Shown in pieces: positions 49,969 to 59,973 of a DNA stretch of 64,000 bases (its first letter is position 1; every line of letters starts with the position of its first letter). This stretch comes from Prochlorococcus marinus str. MIT 1214. Its GTDB lineage: Bacteria > Cyanobacteriota > Cyanobacteriia > PCC-6307 > Cyanobiaceae. The notes under the pieces are model-generated. The model did not search any database, was not told the DNA's origin, and saw nothing but the letters and a program-made list of their open reading frames with translations. The stretch is taken from contig NZ_CP114777.1 of NCBI RefSeq assembly GCF_027359355.1, forward strand, positions 1,426,001 through 1,490,000, written 5' to 3'. The translations under genes were made by a program, and so were the position numbers.

Positions 49969-51312
49969 ATGCCCATAGGCAAATTGCTGATAGCTAATCG
50001 TGGCGAAATAGCTTTAAGAATTCTCCGGAGCTGTCGTGAGATGGGGATTGCAACTGTTGCTGTTTACAGCACTGTGGATAAAAATGCGTTACATGTTCAA
50101 TTAGCTGATGAGGCTGTTTGTGTAGGAGATTCTCCTAGTAGTAAAAGTTATCTTAATATTCCAAACATATTAGCTGCAGCAACATCACGAGGTGTTGATG
50201 CTATTCATCCTGGTTATGGCTTTTTAGCTGAGAATGATCGCTTTGCAGAGATTTGCGGAGACCATGGGCTGATTTTTGTAGGTCCATCTCCTCATGCAAT
50301 ACGTTCGATGGGTGATAAGTCGACAGCTAAATCGACTATGCAGAAGGTTGGAGTACCAACTGTTCCTGGAAGTGAGGGTTTGTTAGAGAGCGTTTCAGAT
50401 GCATCCCAGCTGGCTTCTGAAATGGGCTATCCAGTAATGATTAAGGCAACAGCAGGAGGCGGTGGAAGAGGCATGCGTTTGGTGGGACATGCTGATGAAT
50501 TGGATAATCTTTTTAAAGCTGCACAAGGGGAAGCAGAAGCTGCATTTGGTAATCCAGGTTTATATATGGAGAAATTTATTGATCGTCCAAGGCATGTAGA
50601 GGTTCAGATTCTTGCTGATCGTTTTGGAAATGTTGTGCATCTTGGAGAGAGAGATTGCTCGATTCAAAGACGACATCAGAAATTGTTGGAGGAATCACCC
50701 AGTCCAGCTTTAGATGATCAGTTGAGATTACAGATGGGAGAAGCAGCAGTTGCAGCAGCAAAAAGTATCAATTACGAAGGTGCAGGGACAGTGGAGTTCT
50801 TACTGGATCGTCATGGAAACTTCTATTTTATGGAAATGAATACTCGAATACAAGTTGAGCATCCAGTAACGGAATTAGTTACAGGTATGGATCTCATTTC
50901 AGAACAATTACGAATTGCAGGAGGAGAAAAATTAAAATTTAGTCAATCAGAGATCAAGCTTGAGGGACATGCAATCGAATGCAGAATTAATGCTGAAGAT
51001 CCAAGTCACAATTTCAGACCCTCTCCAGGTAAAATTACAGGCTGGTTGCCTCCTGGTGGGCCTGGTGTCAGGGTAGATAGCCATGTGTATACCGGTTATG
51101 ACATACCTCCTTTTTATGATTCTTTAATAGGAAAATTAATTGTTTGGGGAAGAGATAGAGAAGCTGCACTTAAACGTATGGAAAGGGCTTTAAACGAGTG
51201 TGCAGTTACAGGAATTACAACAACTATTGATTTTCATTTGAAATTACTCAAGAGAAAAGAATTTACAAAAGGGGATGTCCATACAAAGTTTGTCGAACAA
51301 GAAATGTTGTAA
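49969..51312 (+). CDS. accC: acetyl-CoA carboxylase biotin carboxylase subunit
   Basis: A 447-residue ATP-grasp enzyme that carboxylates biotin on BCCP, the first half-reaction of fatty acid synthesis. Seen: [29 protein letters not shown], the glycine-rich ATP loop [27 protein letters not shown] and the catalytic [14 protein letters not shown]. Length is normal. Start is an ATG. AccA, B and D are not in the window. Confidence 0.97.
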   Translation: MPIGKLLIANRGEIALRILRSCREMGIATVAVYSTVDKNALHVQLADEAVCVGDSPSSKSYLNIPNILAAATSRGVDAIHPGYGFLAENDRFAEICGDHGLIFVGPSPHAIRSMGDKSTAKSTMQKVGVPTVPGSEGLLESVSDASQLASEMGYPVMIKATAGGGGRGMRLVGHADELDNLFKAAQGEAEAAFGNPGLYMEKFIDRPRHVEVQILADRFGNVVHLGERDCSIQRRHQKLLEESPSPALDDQLRLQMGEAAVAAAKSINYEGAGTVEFLLDRHGNFYFMEMNTRIQVEHPVTELVTGMDLISEQLRIAGGEKLKFSQSEIKLEGHAIECRINAEDPSHNFRPSPGKITGWLPPGGPGVRVDSHVYTGYDIPPFYDSLIGKLIVWGRDREAALKRMERALNECAVTGITTTIDFHLKLLKRKEFTKGDVHTKFVEQEML

Positions 51313-51325
51313 ATAGTTCTAAAGA

Positions 51326-51637
51326 TCAAAATATAATTTGAGTTAGTAAACCTTGTTGACCAAGAAACAATTCGCGAAAAAGGCTTAAGAGACCTACCCA
51401 AATAATTGGAGTAACATCTACTCCTCCTATAGGTGCCACAATTTTTCGAGTAGCTGCAAGTATAGGTTCAGTTGGTAAAAAGATAATTGGCCATAAACCA
51501 GTTCTTAAATCTATTTTTGGATACCAAGTCAAAATAATTCTGAGAAGGAATGCAAGGGTTAGCGAACCTATTAAAAAACCCATTAAAAAATGCAGGGTTG
51601 GAAGACTTTTAATTAACAGAGGCATCACAAAGCTCAA
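51326..51637 (-). CDS. YggT family membrane protein
   Basis: A 103-residue protein with two membrane segments (LHFLMGFLIGSLTLAFLLRI, IWVGLLSLFRELFLG) and the central PTEPILAATRKIVAPIGGVD that is diagnostic of YggT/Ycf19. In cyanobacteria and chloroplasts the family is linked with thylakoid or cell-division organisation. Its place next to psbX and accC fits conserved picocyanobacterial order. Confidence 0.85.
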   Translation of the reverse strand: MSFVMPLLIKSLPTLHFLMGFLIGSLTLAFLLRIILTWYPKIDLRTGLWPIIFLPTEPILAATRKIVAPIGGVDVTPIIWVGLLSLFRELFLGQQGLLTQIIF

Positions 51638-51712
51638 AGCATTATTGAATAGATGGCATAAATCATCTTTTATTGCGTAAGATTACTCGGTCTTGCATAA
51701 GAATTAGCTGAA

Positions 51713-51883
51713 ATGACTTTTCATTTTTTAAATTTGTTCCTTAGTGCTGGAGCTTCTGGTCAAGCTGCTACTAGTTCTGCTGTTGGGATGATAGGGAGTT
51801 TTCTTGCCGCTGGAGCTTTGGTAGTTGCACCTGCTGCTGCTGCGTTGATTTGGGTAAGCCAAAAAGATGCATTGAGTAGATAG
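51713..51883 (+). CDS. psbX: photosystem II protein PsbX
   Basis: A 56-residue one-helix thylakoid protein of photosystem II. The region [20 protein letters not shown] followed by [13 protein letters not shown] matches PsbX of marine cyanobacteria closely. The N-terminal 20 residues are as in the marine long form. PsbX supports quinone exchange and stability near cytochrome b559. It stands before ycf66 on the same strand. Confidence 0.9.
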   Translation: MTFHFLNLFLSAGASGQAATSSAVGMIGSFLAAGALVVAPAAAALIWVSQKDALSR

Positions 51884-51966
51884 CCCTAGCAAACACCTAT
51901 TTATGCCATAGACTGATAAATATAAGGTTGGTTTCAACCTGAAAATGTTTATTTAAGAGGGCAAAC

Positions 51967-52935
51967 TTGGTCAATGCCAGTCTAAATTGGGCCAGCATTG
52001 TTGGCATCGTTCTAGCTGTATGCGGAGCTGGCTTATATTTTCTTAGATCTTTTAAGCCAGCATTGGCAAGAGATTACGATGTATTTTTTGCAGCTATTGG
52101 TTTGCTGTGTGGAGGGATACTTTTTTTTCAAGGTTGGCGTTTAGATCCCATCCTTCAGTTTGGACAGTTTTTACTTGCAGGAACAACTGTTTTCTTTGCG
52201 TATGAAAGTGTTCGCCTGAGAGGTATTGCAACAGATCAAGCACGAAGATCTTCATATTTTGATGATGAACCTGAGTTGCCAAGATCTTCTAGAGGAAGTT
52301 TGTCTGATGCAGGACCTGATAGAAATTATGATCGATTTGAGGAAACTCAACCTATTAATAGAAGATTTTCTGGTAGAGAAGATTATCAAGAAGAATATCC
52401 AGATGATGAAAAATATGGAAGACGTCCATCTAGGGCGGCAATCCCTGAGCAGGCTGTAAGTAGAAGGCCCAGAAATATTAGTTCTCCAGAAATTAATTCT
52501 CGAGGAGCCGAGAGAGATAGGAGAATGGAACGATTTAATAATCCAGAATCTTCTTCAGATAGAGCCTCAAGCTTTGGCGATAGGAGAATTAGCCGACAAG
52601 AAAGTAGGAGGGGGACTCGTCCTTCAGCAAGTGTTCAAACTTCAAGTCGTAGAAGAAATGGAGCCCCTAATCCCTCTCAAGTATCATCTTCAAGATTAAA
52701 TTCTGATAATGCAAATATACCTTCAATGGGATCTAGGAGGCCTTCTAAAACTAACAATAATATTGAAGATGCTGCCTTTTCTAGTTCTGAAAAAGGAGTA
52801 AGTAGAACTAGTAGAAGACCTGCAAAGAATTCCTCTGAAAACCCTGTCAATCGAAGATCATCTTCTACAAGCTCTTATTCATCGTCCACAAGAAAGTCGA
52901 GACCAAGAGATAACAGCTCAAGATTTGATGATTAA
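51967..52935 (+). CDS. ycf66: Ycf66 family protein
   Basis: A 322-residue protein. The N-terminal 100 residues are the Ycf66 domain with about three membrane segments (WASIVGIVLAVCGAGLYFLR, VFFAAIGLLCGGILFFQGWR, GQFLLAGTTVFFAYESVRLR). The rest is a low-complexity, Arg/Ser-rich, probably disordered tail (many RRPSR-like elements). A TTG starts the frame. The function is unknown; it is conserved in cyanobacteria and some plastids. The long tail is typical for marine members. Confidence 0.88.
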   Translation: MVNASLNWASIVGIVLAVCGAGLYFLRSFKPALARDYDVFFAAIGLLCGGILFFQGWRLDPILQFGQFLLAGTTVFFAYESVRLRGIATDQARRSSYFDDEPELPRSSRGSLSDAGPDRNYDRFEETQPINRRFSGREDYQEEYPDDEKYGRRPSRAAIPEQAVSRRPRNISSPEINSRGAERDRRMERFNNPESSSDRASSFGDRRISRQESRRGTRPSASVQTSSRRRNGAPNPSQVSSSRLNSDNANIPSMGSRRPSKTNNNIEDAAFSSSEKGVSRTSRRPAKNSSENPVNRRSSSTSSYSSSTRKSRPRDNSSRFDD

Positions 52936-52946
52936 TCAAATAATCA

Positions 52947-53186
52947 TTATTTATTAATTATTCCAGCCCATTCCAAAAACGATATCTTGCTAATTGCTTC
53001 AACAAGTAGAACGGCCATAAGACCAAGCATTGCAAATCTTCCATTTATTCTCTCTGCATAGCCACTCCACCCAAATTCAGGAATATCATTTGTGGTTGCG
53101 CTAGGTGAAAGATTTTTAATTTCTGAATCAGTTTGTTCTTGTTTTATTGACTGATTATCTTGGTTTGTTTCAGTATTGGAGTTCAT
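52947..53186 (-). CDS. hli: high-light-inducible protein
   Basis: A 79-residue Hlip with one chlorophyll-binding helix: GYAERINGRFAMLGLMAVLL holds the E-x-x-N-G-R-x-A-M motif. The N-terminal 45 residues are polar. Hlips protect photosystems and assembly intermediates against excess light. Its order after psbX and ycf66 is conserved in Prochlorococcus and marine Synechococcus. It converges on ycf66 and is followed by the ABC gene on the same strand. Confidence 0.93.
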   Translation of the reverse strand: MNSNTETNQDNQSIKQEQTDSEIKNLSPSATTNDIPEFGWSGYAERINGRFAMLGLMAVLLVEAISKISFLEWAGIINK

Positions 53187-53195
53187 AGAAATACA

Positions 53196-55184
53196 TTAGT
53201 TCTCAGTGAATTGGTAACTTGCAGCGGGCAATAATCGCCAACCTTTGTTCTCCGTGATTTCAAGCACAGTTTCATGATAGTTCTTTAGGGTTGGCCTGTG
53301 GCCAACGCTAATACATGCCATATCACGTTGGTTAAGAAGTTCATAAAGATGTTTTTCTGTATTTACGTCTAGTGCACTTGTTGCTTCATCTAAAACAACA
53401 TATTTAGGCGAATTGAGTAAAAGTCTTGCGAAAGCTAACCTTTGTTGCTCTCCAAGAGATAACAGCCTTTGCCAATCTTGTTTGATATCTAGGTCCGGAT
53501 ACCTTTGGATTATTTGAGGTAACTTGACTTCCTCTAAAACGGCTTTTAGGTGATCATCACTGAATCTATTTTTATCTAATGGATAACAAAGCTGTTCTCT
53601 TAAAGAGCCAAGAGTCATATATGGTTTTTGAGGGATAAAGAGTAAATCACCATTTGAGGGTGTTTCTATTTCACCAGATTGGATTGCCCAGAGACCGCTG
53701 ATAGCTCGCAGTAAAGAAGTCTTACCACAACCAGAAGGTCCTACTACAAGTACACTTTGACCAGAGTCAATACTAAGATTTAAGTTATTAATGAGATAAT
53801 TATCTTTACCTGGAGTCTTAATACTTACATTTTTCAGAATAATAGAATTGTTCGTTTTAATTTCAACTTTAAAGTCATCAAATTGGTCATTCCTGACTTC
53901 ATTCATGTTTGATTGAAATCCTTCAAGCCTGCCTATGGAAGCTGAAAATCTAGCTAAAGCTTCTATCTTATAAATAATAAAAAATAATGATCCCTCAAGA
54001 AGGTTATAGTTCAAATTAGCTTGTTGAAAACTTCCATAGTCCATTTCGCCGCTAAGAATTGGTCCTGCGAGAATAATGAAAGGAATAAAAACACTTCCAT
54101 AAATTCCAGAACGCTGGAGCACTCTTAACAATGCTTCCCATATGATTAAAAGATTAAAGTTGTCAACTACAGACTTTAGTCTTCTACTAACTTCTTTTTC
54201 TTCTTGATTTTCACCAGAATAGAAAGCAATTGATTCTGCGTTATTTCTTACATGAACAAGACCATAACGAAAATCAGCTTCAAATCTTAATTGATCATAA
54301 TTTAATTTAAATAATTTTCTACTAGCAAAAAGTAGCAAAGATGAAACTAATGTCGCGTAAACTATCAGAGCAAGTGTTAGCTCTTTGCTTATACTTAGTA
54401 AAATAAAAATGTTTAATGAAAATACTAATAATGAATCAAAAATATTTAGAGAGAGATCTATTGTTTGCGCAGTAAAGTCTCTGGCATCTTCTGTAATTCT
54501 TTGATCTGGATTGTCGACATTTGTTTCAGATTCATCGTTGGGGTTTAATATATAATATGTCCTTTCATCTAAATAGTCGGTTATTAGGCTTTTAGATAAC
54601 CACTCTCTCCATAAAAGCTGAAGCTTTGCTGAAAAATAAAACTGGAAGCTTCTTATAGGAAGAGCTGCGATAAAACAAATTCCAAGAATCCACAAATTTT
54701 TATAACTTTCATTTTCATCTTTTTGTATTAATGCATTAGTTATATCTCTGACTAGAAAAGTAATTCCTGCGTTAATTCCATTGACAGACAATAACATCAA
54801 AATAATTACTCCTAACAAAAGCCAAGGCAGCCATCTTCTTTGCCTTAACAGACCACGAATCGAGATAAATGAAAAAATTCCTAAGGCAAACAAACTTGAA
54901 ATTATTAATCCTGAAGGACCATCCCATATGACCTGTAAGGAGTTTTGAACACCTCCTAAAAATTGGTTTGTTATCTCTGGAGCTACGTTGGCTAACAGGC
55001 TCATTAAACCTGTTAGTAAAAATAGAACTATTCCCCCTACACAAAATAGTAAAGCTAGCAATAAATATACAAATAGCCAGCCATTATTTTTTGTATAAGG
55101 TAGAAAATATGGCTGAGTAAGCTTTCTTAATTTAATAAGTTGGCTTACTAGTCCTTTTTGAGCTTTCGAAATTGATGAGGTCAT
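53196..55184 (-). CDS. SbmA/BacA-type ABC transporter, permease-ATPase fusion
   Basis: A 662-residue ABC transporter of the ABC-D-like, SbmA/BacA-related type (ABC_membrane_2). The transmembrane part (about 30-420) has the EAA-like segment (NAESIAFYSGENQEEKEVSR). The ATPase has Walker A GPSGCGKTS, signature LSLGEQQRLAFARLL and Walker B YVVLDEATSALD. Similar cyanobacterial proteins are linked to vitamin B12 or peptide transport; the substrate is not evident. It lies 10 bp upstream of hli on the same strand. Confidence 0.85.
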   Translation of the reverse strand: MTSSISKAQKGLVSQLIKLRKLTQPYFLPYTKNNGWLFVYLLLALLFCVGGIVLFLLTGLMSLLANVAPEITNQFLGGVQNSLQVIWDGPSGLIISSLFALGIFSFISIRGLLRQRRWLPWLLLGVIILMLLSVNGINAGITFLVRDITNALIQKDENESYKNLWILGICFIAALPIRSFQFYFSAKLQLLWREWLSKSLITDYLDERTYYILNPNDESETNVDNPDQRITEDARDFTAQTIDLSLNIFDSLLVFSLNIFILLSISKELTLALIVYATLVSSLLLFASRKLFKLNYDQLRFEADFRYGLVHVRNNAESIAFYSGENQEEKEVSRRLKSVVDNFNLLIIWEALLRVLQRSGIYGSVFIPFIILAGPILSGEMDYGSFQQANLNYNLLEGSLFFIIYKIEALARFSASIGRLEGFQSNMNEVRNDQFDDFKVEIKTNNSIILKNVSIKTPGKDNYLINNLNLSIDSGQSVLVVGPSGCGKTSLLRAISGLWAIQSGEIETPSNGDLLFIPQKPYMTLGSLREQLCYPLDKNRFSDDHLKAVLEEVKLPQIIQRYPDLDIKQDWQRLLSLGEQQRLAFARLLLNSPKYVVLDEATSALDVNTEKHLYELLNQRDMACISVGHRPTLKNYHETVLEITENKGWRLLPAASYQFTEN

Positions 55185-55307
55185 ATTAATTTGATTATTT
55201 CAAAGTCACTAAGTACTTGATTAGCAATAAGGTTAACTTATTCTTTTTAAGTTAATTTGAGGCTTATTTCAGAGCATAAACTCATCAAAGTCATTAATTT
55301 TTATATG

Positions 55308-55589
55308 TTAGCTAAAACCCAAATATGTTTTTATTATCATTGGTATTGGTAGCGAAGAAATAAGCTGCATATCAAAAGAGTGAACTGCAGGTATGGTCTG
55401 ATCTAATACCCAAACAACCAAAAAAGGGGCATTCAGAATTATCTGCCATTGCCATTTGTAAGTTAATATTGACCATATTTTTTTTAAAATCGATTGCTGG
55501 CCCTCACTAAGACTTAACCAAAAATCTTGTGAATTTGTTTTTACTTTATTAATAATGCTGTTTTTATCTGTAGCAGTTGGGGAATTCAT
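55308..55589 (-). CDS. conserved small hydrophobic protein
   Basis: A 93-residue protein with a polar N terminus and one likely membrane segment (IILNAPFLVVWVLDQTIPAV), followed by a hydrophobic end. A conserved hypothetical in picocyanobacteria is possible. It lies 124 bp upstream of the ABC gene on the same strand. Confidence 0.55.
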   Translation of the reverse strand: MNSPTATDKNSIINKVKTNSQDFWLSLSEGQQSILKKIWSILTYKWQWQIILNAPFLVVWVLDQTIPAVHSFDMQLISSLPIPMIIKTYLGFS

Positions 55590-55700
55590 CGAAAGCTATT
55601 AATTCAATACTTTATAGCGCATTGATGGGTGAAACTGAGTCAGTAACTAAGCCAGTAAGGCAATCGTGTGTACTGATAAAAAATCATGGAAATTCAAAAT

Positions 55701-56036
55701 TTACCCTGGTGGCCAACTTAATTTTCTGCCGCCAATGATATGAATATGTAAGTGAAATACTGTTTGACCTGCTTCTTCTCCCGTATTAATTATGGTTCTC
55801 CAACTTTCTAAGCCAGCAGCATTGGCAATTTCGGTCCCTTTTAGCAGTAAGTGACCCAGTAATTCTTGATCTTCTTTTTTTATTTCTTGCAGACTTGGAA
55901 TAGGTTTTCTAGGAATTATTAAAATGTGAGTAGGTGCTTGAGGGGTAATGTCTTTGAAAGCTAGGCATTTGTTATCACTAAAAACCTCATCACAAGGAAT
56001 TTCACCGCTAAGAATTTTATCAAAAATTGTTGTCAT
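55701..56036 (-). CDS. HIT family hydrolase
   Basis: A 111-residue histidine-triad nucleotide-binding protein (HINT type). The triad is H95, H97 and H99 in FHLHIHIIGG. The N-terminal FDKILSGEIPCDEVFSDNKC and AFKDITPQAPTHILIIPRKP match the family. It hydrolyses nucleoside phosphoramidates such as AMP-lysine. It ends 65 bp after def, on the same strand. Confidence 0.93.
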   Translation of the reverse strand: MTTIFDKILSGEIPCDEVFSDNKCLAFKDITPQAPTHILIIPRKPIPSLQEIKKEDQELLGHLLLKGTEIANAAGLESWRTIINTGEEAGQTVFHLHIHIIGGRKLSWPPG

Positions 56037-56105
56037 TGAATTTGAGGAAAGACCAATAATAAGAACCTAATGAGATTCTTTATAGTTTGAATTGACATTA
56101 ATCTT

Positions 56106-56714
56106 TCAAGTTGTTTCTTTTATTACATCACTTTGATTGAAGTTATTCTCATTTAATTGTTTTTTCAGTTCTTCTTCATCAGTTACTTTGTCAACAAAAC
56201 AGATACCATTTAGGTGGTCTATTTCGTGCTGAATGCATCTTGCCATTAGACCATCTGCATTCATTTTCTTTGGTCTACCCATTTCATCTCGATAACTTAA
56301 TTTGATTGAGGAGGGTCGTAAAACATTAAGGTAAACGCCAGGGATACTTAGACAACCTTCTTCATATGTATCTAAGCTTGCACTAGATGAAGTTATCTCA
56401 GGATTTATAAATACCATGGGTGGGGCATTTGGATCTTCAAAATTTAAATCAATAACTAATAATCTCTTTTGTATTCCTACTTGAGGTGCTGCTAAACCAA
56501 TACCTTTTGAAGAATACATAGTTATGAGCATATCTTTCACTAACTTTCGTATTGAATCATCAACTTTGACTATACGATTAGCTGGAGTTCTTAAAGCCTC
56601 ATGTCCCAGTTGATACACCTTCAAAGGGGGATTCTTGACAGGTTCTTTCGAAACTGAAATTGAGGGCTTCTTTTTTTCTGCATTTTTTGCAAGTTGAGCA
56701 AAACTGCCAGCCAA
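56106..56714 (-). CDS. def: peptide deformylase
   Basis: A 202-residue metalloenzyme that removes formyl from nascent proteins. Motif 1 GIGLAAPQVG (71-80), motif 2 EGCLSIPG with metal ligand C121, and motif 3 HEIDHLNG with ligands H163 and H167 and catalytic E164. It has an N-terminal extension of about 30 residues relative to the minimal type, as in many cyanobacteria. It is divergent from the S9 peptidase gene. Confidence 0.96.
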   Translation of the reverse strand: MAGSFAQLAKNAEKKKPSISVSKEPVKNPPLKVYQLGHEALRTPANRIVKVDDSIRKLVKDMLITMYSSKGIGLAAPQVGIQKRLLVIDLNFEDPNAPPMVFINPEITSSSASLDTYEEGCLSIPGVYLNVLRPSSIKLSYRDEMGRPKKMNADGLMARCIQHEIDHLNGICFVDKVTDEEELKKQLNENNFNQSDVIKETT

Positions 56715-56794
56715 AGGAGTCTTAAGACAACAACTTTTACACTTTACTTTGTTTTAAGTTCTATTAGTGAATTAATCATTGACTCTCAACATCA

Positions 56795-58729
56795 ATGAAG
56801 AACAAAACAATGAGAATCTTGCATGCTGAAAAAGTTTATGGAGAAGCCCCCATATTTAAAGAGCCTCGGATCATAGGTGATTGGGTTTTATGGTTAGAAC
56901 AAAGACCAAACGAAAAGGGAAGAACTACAGCTTTAATTAGACCTTGGGGACAAAAAGACGTTTTACCTCAGGAGTTAACACCTTATCCAAGTGATTTAAG
57001 GACAAAAATCCATGGATATGGTGGTGCTCCTTTAACAGCTAATCTCGATGGATCAGATCTGATATTGACTTGGGTCGACAAAAAAGACAACTGCTTATGG
57101 ATGAGAACTTGGTCTTATGAGGAAAAAAATAAAAACTCTTCTTCTTTTAAATTCATACCTAAAATAGAATCAATTTGTCTGACAAAAAAAGATAATTTTT
57201 TTCTCGCAGGTGGTGTAATTGACCTTGAAAAAAATATTTGGATTGGATTGATGGAAAATGAAGAAGGAGATCATATAGTTTCTTTTTCTCTAAAAAAAAA
57301 TGATCAATATCCAAAATTTATTTATTCATCTCAGGGATTACTAGGTTATCTTGCTCTGAATGCTAAAGATAGAAAGTTGGCATGGGTTGAATGGTCAAAT
57401 ACTTCAATGCCTTGGGATTTAAATGAATTAAAATTAGCCAAATTGGATGAGAATGTAAATATCATAAATATTGTAAATTTTAATAATGAATATTTAAAAT
57501 GCACAGAAAAAATATCATTTTTTAACCCCATTTGGTCCGATTCAGGTCATCTTTTTGTCGCTGAAGATAGTAGTGGTTGGTGGAATATAACGCAGATTAA
57601 AACTGATATTACTAATAATTCAATTACTATTTTCCAGAATAAATGGACTATTAAGGCTGAAATTGCTTTCCCTCAATGGGTCCTAGGGATGTCGAGTTTT
57701 TCATGTGTGGGGGATGATGTTGTTGGAGCTTTTGCTCAGGAAGGAATTTGGACTTTAGCTTTATTTCAAGAAAATGGATTTATCAAGACTTTTGATCTGC
57801 CTTTTATTGAGTTCTCAGGTCTTCATTCGAATCAAAATCGACTTGTGGCAATTGCCAGTGGTTCAGAAATTTCTGACGGGATTTTTGAACTAGATTTATT
57901 AGCTAAAAGTTGGGAACATACTCTTGCCTCTTCATTTTGCTTGGATCCAACGGAAATAAGTATTGGCGAATCTTTTTGGTTTATCGGATCGAATCAAGAG
58001 AATGTTCACGCTTGGTATTATCCACCTATTAATAGACAAATATCGTTACCTCCTTTGTTGGTGAAAAGTCATAGCGGGCCTACTGGTATGGCTCGTTGTG
58101 GATTGGATCTAGAGGTGCAATTTTGGACATCAAGAGGTTGGGCGGTTGTCGATGTTAATTATGGAGGCTCTTCTGGTTTTGGGCGGGAATATAGAGATCG
58201 ATTGAGAGGCAATTGGGGAGTAATTGATGTTTTGGATTGCACTAAGGCAGCTCAATCATTGATTGCAATTGGTAAGGCTGATAAAGACCGTATAGCAATT
58301 TTAGGGAGTAGCGCATCGGGTTTTACAGCTTTAGGTTGTTTGATATCTACTGACATTTTTAATATAGGAGCATGTAAATATGCTGTAACTGATTTGATAG
58401 GCATGGCTAATTCAACTCATAGATTTGAAGAATTTTATTTAGATTATTTAATAGGTAATATAGAAACTGATTATGAAAAATATCTTAAAAGATCTCCAAT
58501 TGAAAATGTTAATGCTATTAATATGCCATTAATTTTATTTCATGGATTGAAAGATGAAGTTATACCCTCGGATCAATCTGTTGTAATCAAAGATGCATTA
58601 TTAAAACGTGGAATTCCAGTGCAAATAAATTTGTTTGAGAACGAAGGTCATGGATTTAAAGATGGCAGAATAAAAGTTGATGTATTAAAAAAAACAGAAG
58701 CTTTTTTTAGACAATATCTAAATATTTAA
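56795..58729 (+). CDS. prolyl oligopeptidase family (S9) serine peptidase
   Basis: A 644-residue protein: an N-terminal beta-propeller (about 20-390) and an alpha/beta-hydrolase domain (about 400-644). The nucleophile S506 is in LGSSASGF, close to the GxSxG elbow with Ser at the fifth position; the Asp is in HGLKDEVIP and the His in NEGHGF. The family cleaves short peptides (acylaminoacyl or dipeptidyl peptidases). No signal peptide, so cytoplasmic. Its stop overlaps the stop of sufS by 4 bp. Confidence 0.88.
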   Translation: MKNKTMRILHAEKVYGEAPIFKEPRIIGDWVLWLEQRPNEKGRTTALIRPWGQKDVLPQELTPYPSDLRTKIHGYGGAPLTANLDGSDLILTWVDKKDNCLWMRTWSYEEKNKNSSSFKFIPKIESICLTKKDNFFLAGGVIDLEKNIWIGLMENEEGDHIVSFSLKKNDQYPKFIYSSQGLLGYLALNAKDRKLAWVEWSNTSMPWDLNELKLAKLDENVNIINIVNFNNEYLKCTEKISFFNPIWSDSGHLFVAEDSSGWWNITQIKTDITNNSITIFQNKWTIKAEIAFPQWVLGMSSFSCVGDDVVGAFAQEGIWTLALFQENGFIKTFDLPFIEFSGLHSNQNRLVAIASGSEISDGIFELDLLAKSWEHTLASSFCLDPTEISIGESFWFIGSNQENVHAWYYPPINRQISLPPLLVKSHSGPTGMARCGLDLEVQFWTSRGWAVVDVNYGGSSGFGREYRDRLRGNWGVIDVLDCTKAAQSLIAIGKADKDRIAILGSSASGFTALGCLISTDIFNIGACKYAVTDLIGMANSTHRFEEFYLDYLIGNIETDYEKYLKRSPIENVNAINMPLILFHGLKDEVIPSDQSVVIKDALLKRGIPVQINLFENEGHGFKDGRIKVDVLKKTEAFFRQYLNI

Positions 58730-59973
58730 GAATTTTTCTTTAAAAAAGAAATTACTGATTTTAGTTCTTCAGCAAGAGAATCAATTTCTGATGGAGTAGA
58801 TGTAAAGCTCAAGCTTGCTCTAGCTGTGCTTTTTATCCCATAGAATCGATGAAGTGGTTGGCAGCAATGATGACCACTCCTAATGCAAATATTGCTGTTA
58901 TCGAGTAACTCAGCAACATCATTAGAGTGAATACCTTTTATATAAAAGGTTGCCAAAGGTCCTCTATCAGGTTGTATTTCAGGGCTAGGACCAAGAATCT
59001 TTAAATCATCTATCTCCTCTAATTTTTCAAAAAGATATTGTGTTAATTCTTTCTCGTAATTATGGATTTCGTTTAATCCAATTGATTGTAAATAATTAAG
59101 CGCGGTTCCCATACCGATTGCTTCCCCAATAGCTGGGGTGCCTGCTTCGAATTTATGAGGTAAGTCTGCCCAAGTGCTGTTATCTTTAAAAACCTCATTA
59201 ATCATCTCTCCTCCCCCAAGGAAAGGAGGAATTATTTTTAAAATTTCTTCTCTACCCCATAAAAAACCTATTCCAGTAGGCCCGCAAAGTTTATGAGAAG
59301 AACCTGCTAGAAAATCAATACCAAGTTTTTTAATATCTACTGGCTTATGAGCAAGACTTTGGCAAGCATCCAAAAGAACTAAGCTACCGTTTTGATGTGC
59401 AAGGTCTGAAATTTCCTCGATAGGATTACAACAGCCTAGTGTATTACTTACATGAACAAGACTGACTATTTTAGTTTTATCATTCAATTTTTTTCTAAAA
59501 TCATCAAGATCTAATTTTCCATTTTTATCAATATTGATAAAAATGAGCTTGCACTTTTTTGCGGTAGCTATTAATTGCCAAGGGACTATATTACTATGAT
59601 GCTCCATTAAACTTATTAAGATTTCGTCGTTTTCCTGAAGTGCATAATTTCCCCATGCATAAGCTACTAGGTTAATAGCTTCCGTAGCATTTCTAGTGAA
59701 AATAATCTCTTTTTCATTATTACTATTAATAAAGTTGGCTGTTAACTTTCTTGAATTTTCAAATTTTTCTGTTGCGATTGCACTCAGCTGATGAGCACCT
59801 CTATGAACGTTAGCGTTTTGAAAGCTATAGTATTTTTTTAAAGAATCTATAACTTTTTGTGGCTTTTGACTAGTCGCTGCATGATCTAAATAGATTAAAT
59901 TATTATGATTTCCATTAAATATTGGAAAGTCATTTCTACATTTTTGAGCAATCTTTTTTATTAAATGTTTCAC
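58726..59973 (-). CDS. sufS: cysteine desulfurase SufS
   Basis: A 415-residue PLP enzyme that takes sulfur from cysteine for Fe-S cluster assembly. The PLP lysine is K228 in GSSHKLCGPTG, and the active-site cysteine C370 lies in RSGHHC followed by CQP, as in the group II (SufS) type. It is last in sufBCDS. Its start overlaps the stop of sufD by 4 bp (ATGA-type), so it is translationally coupled. Confidence 0.95.
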   Translation of the reverse strand: MKHLIKKIAQKCRNDFPIFNGNHNNLIYLDHAATSQKPQKVIDSLKKYYSFQNANVHRGAHQLSAIATEKFENSRKLTANFINSNNEKEIIFTRNATEAINLVAYAWGNYALQENDEILISLMEHHSNIVPWQLIATAKKCKLIFINIDKNGKLDLDDFRKKLNDKTKIVSLVHVSNTLGCCNPIEEISDLAHQNGSLVLLDACQSLAHKPVDIKKLGIDFLAGSSHKLCGPTGIGFLWGREEILKIIPPFLGGGEMINEVFKDNSTWADLPHKFEAGTPAIGEAIGMGTALNYLQSIGLNEIHNYEKELTQYLFEKLEEIDDLKILGPSPEIQPDRGPLATFYIKGIHSNDVAELLDNSNICIRSGHHCCQPLHRFYGIKSTARASLSFTSTPSEIDSLAEELKSVISFLKKNS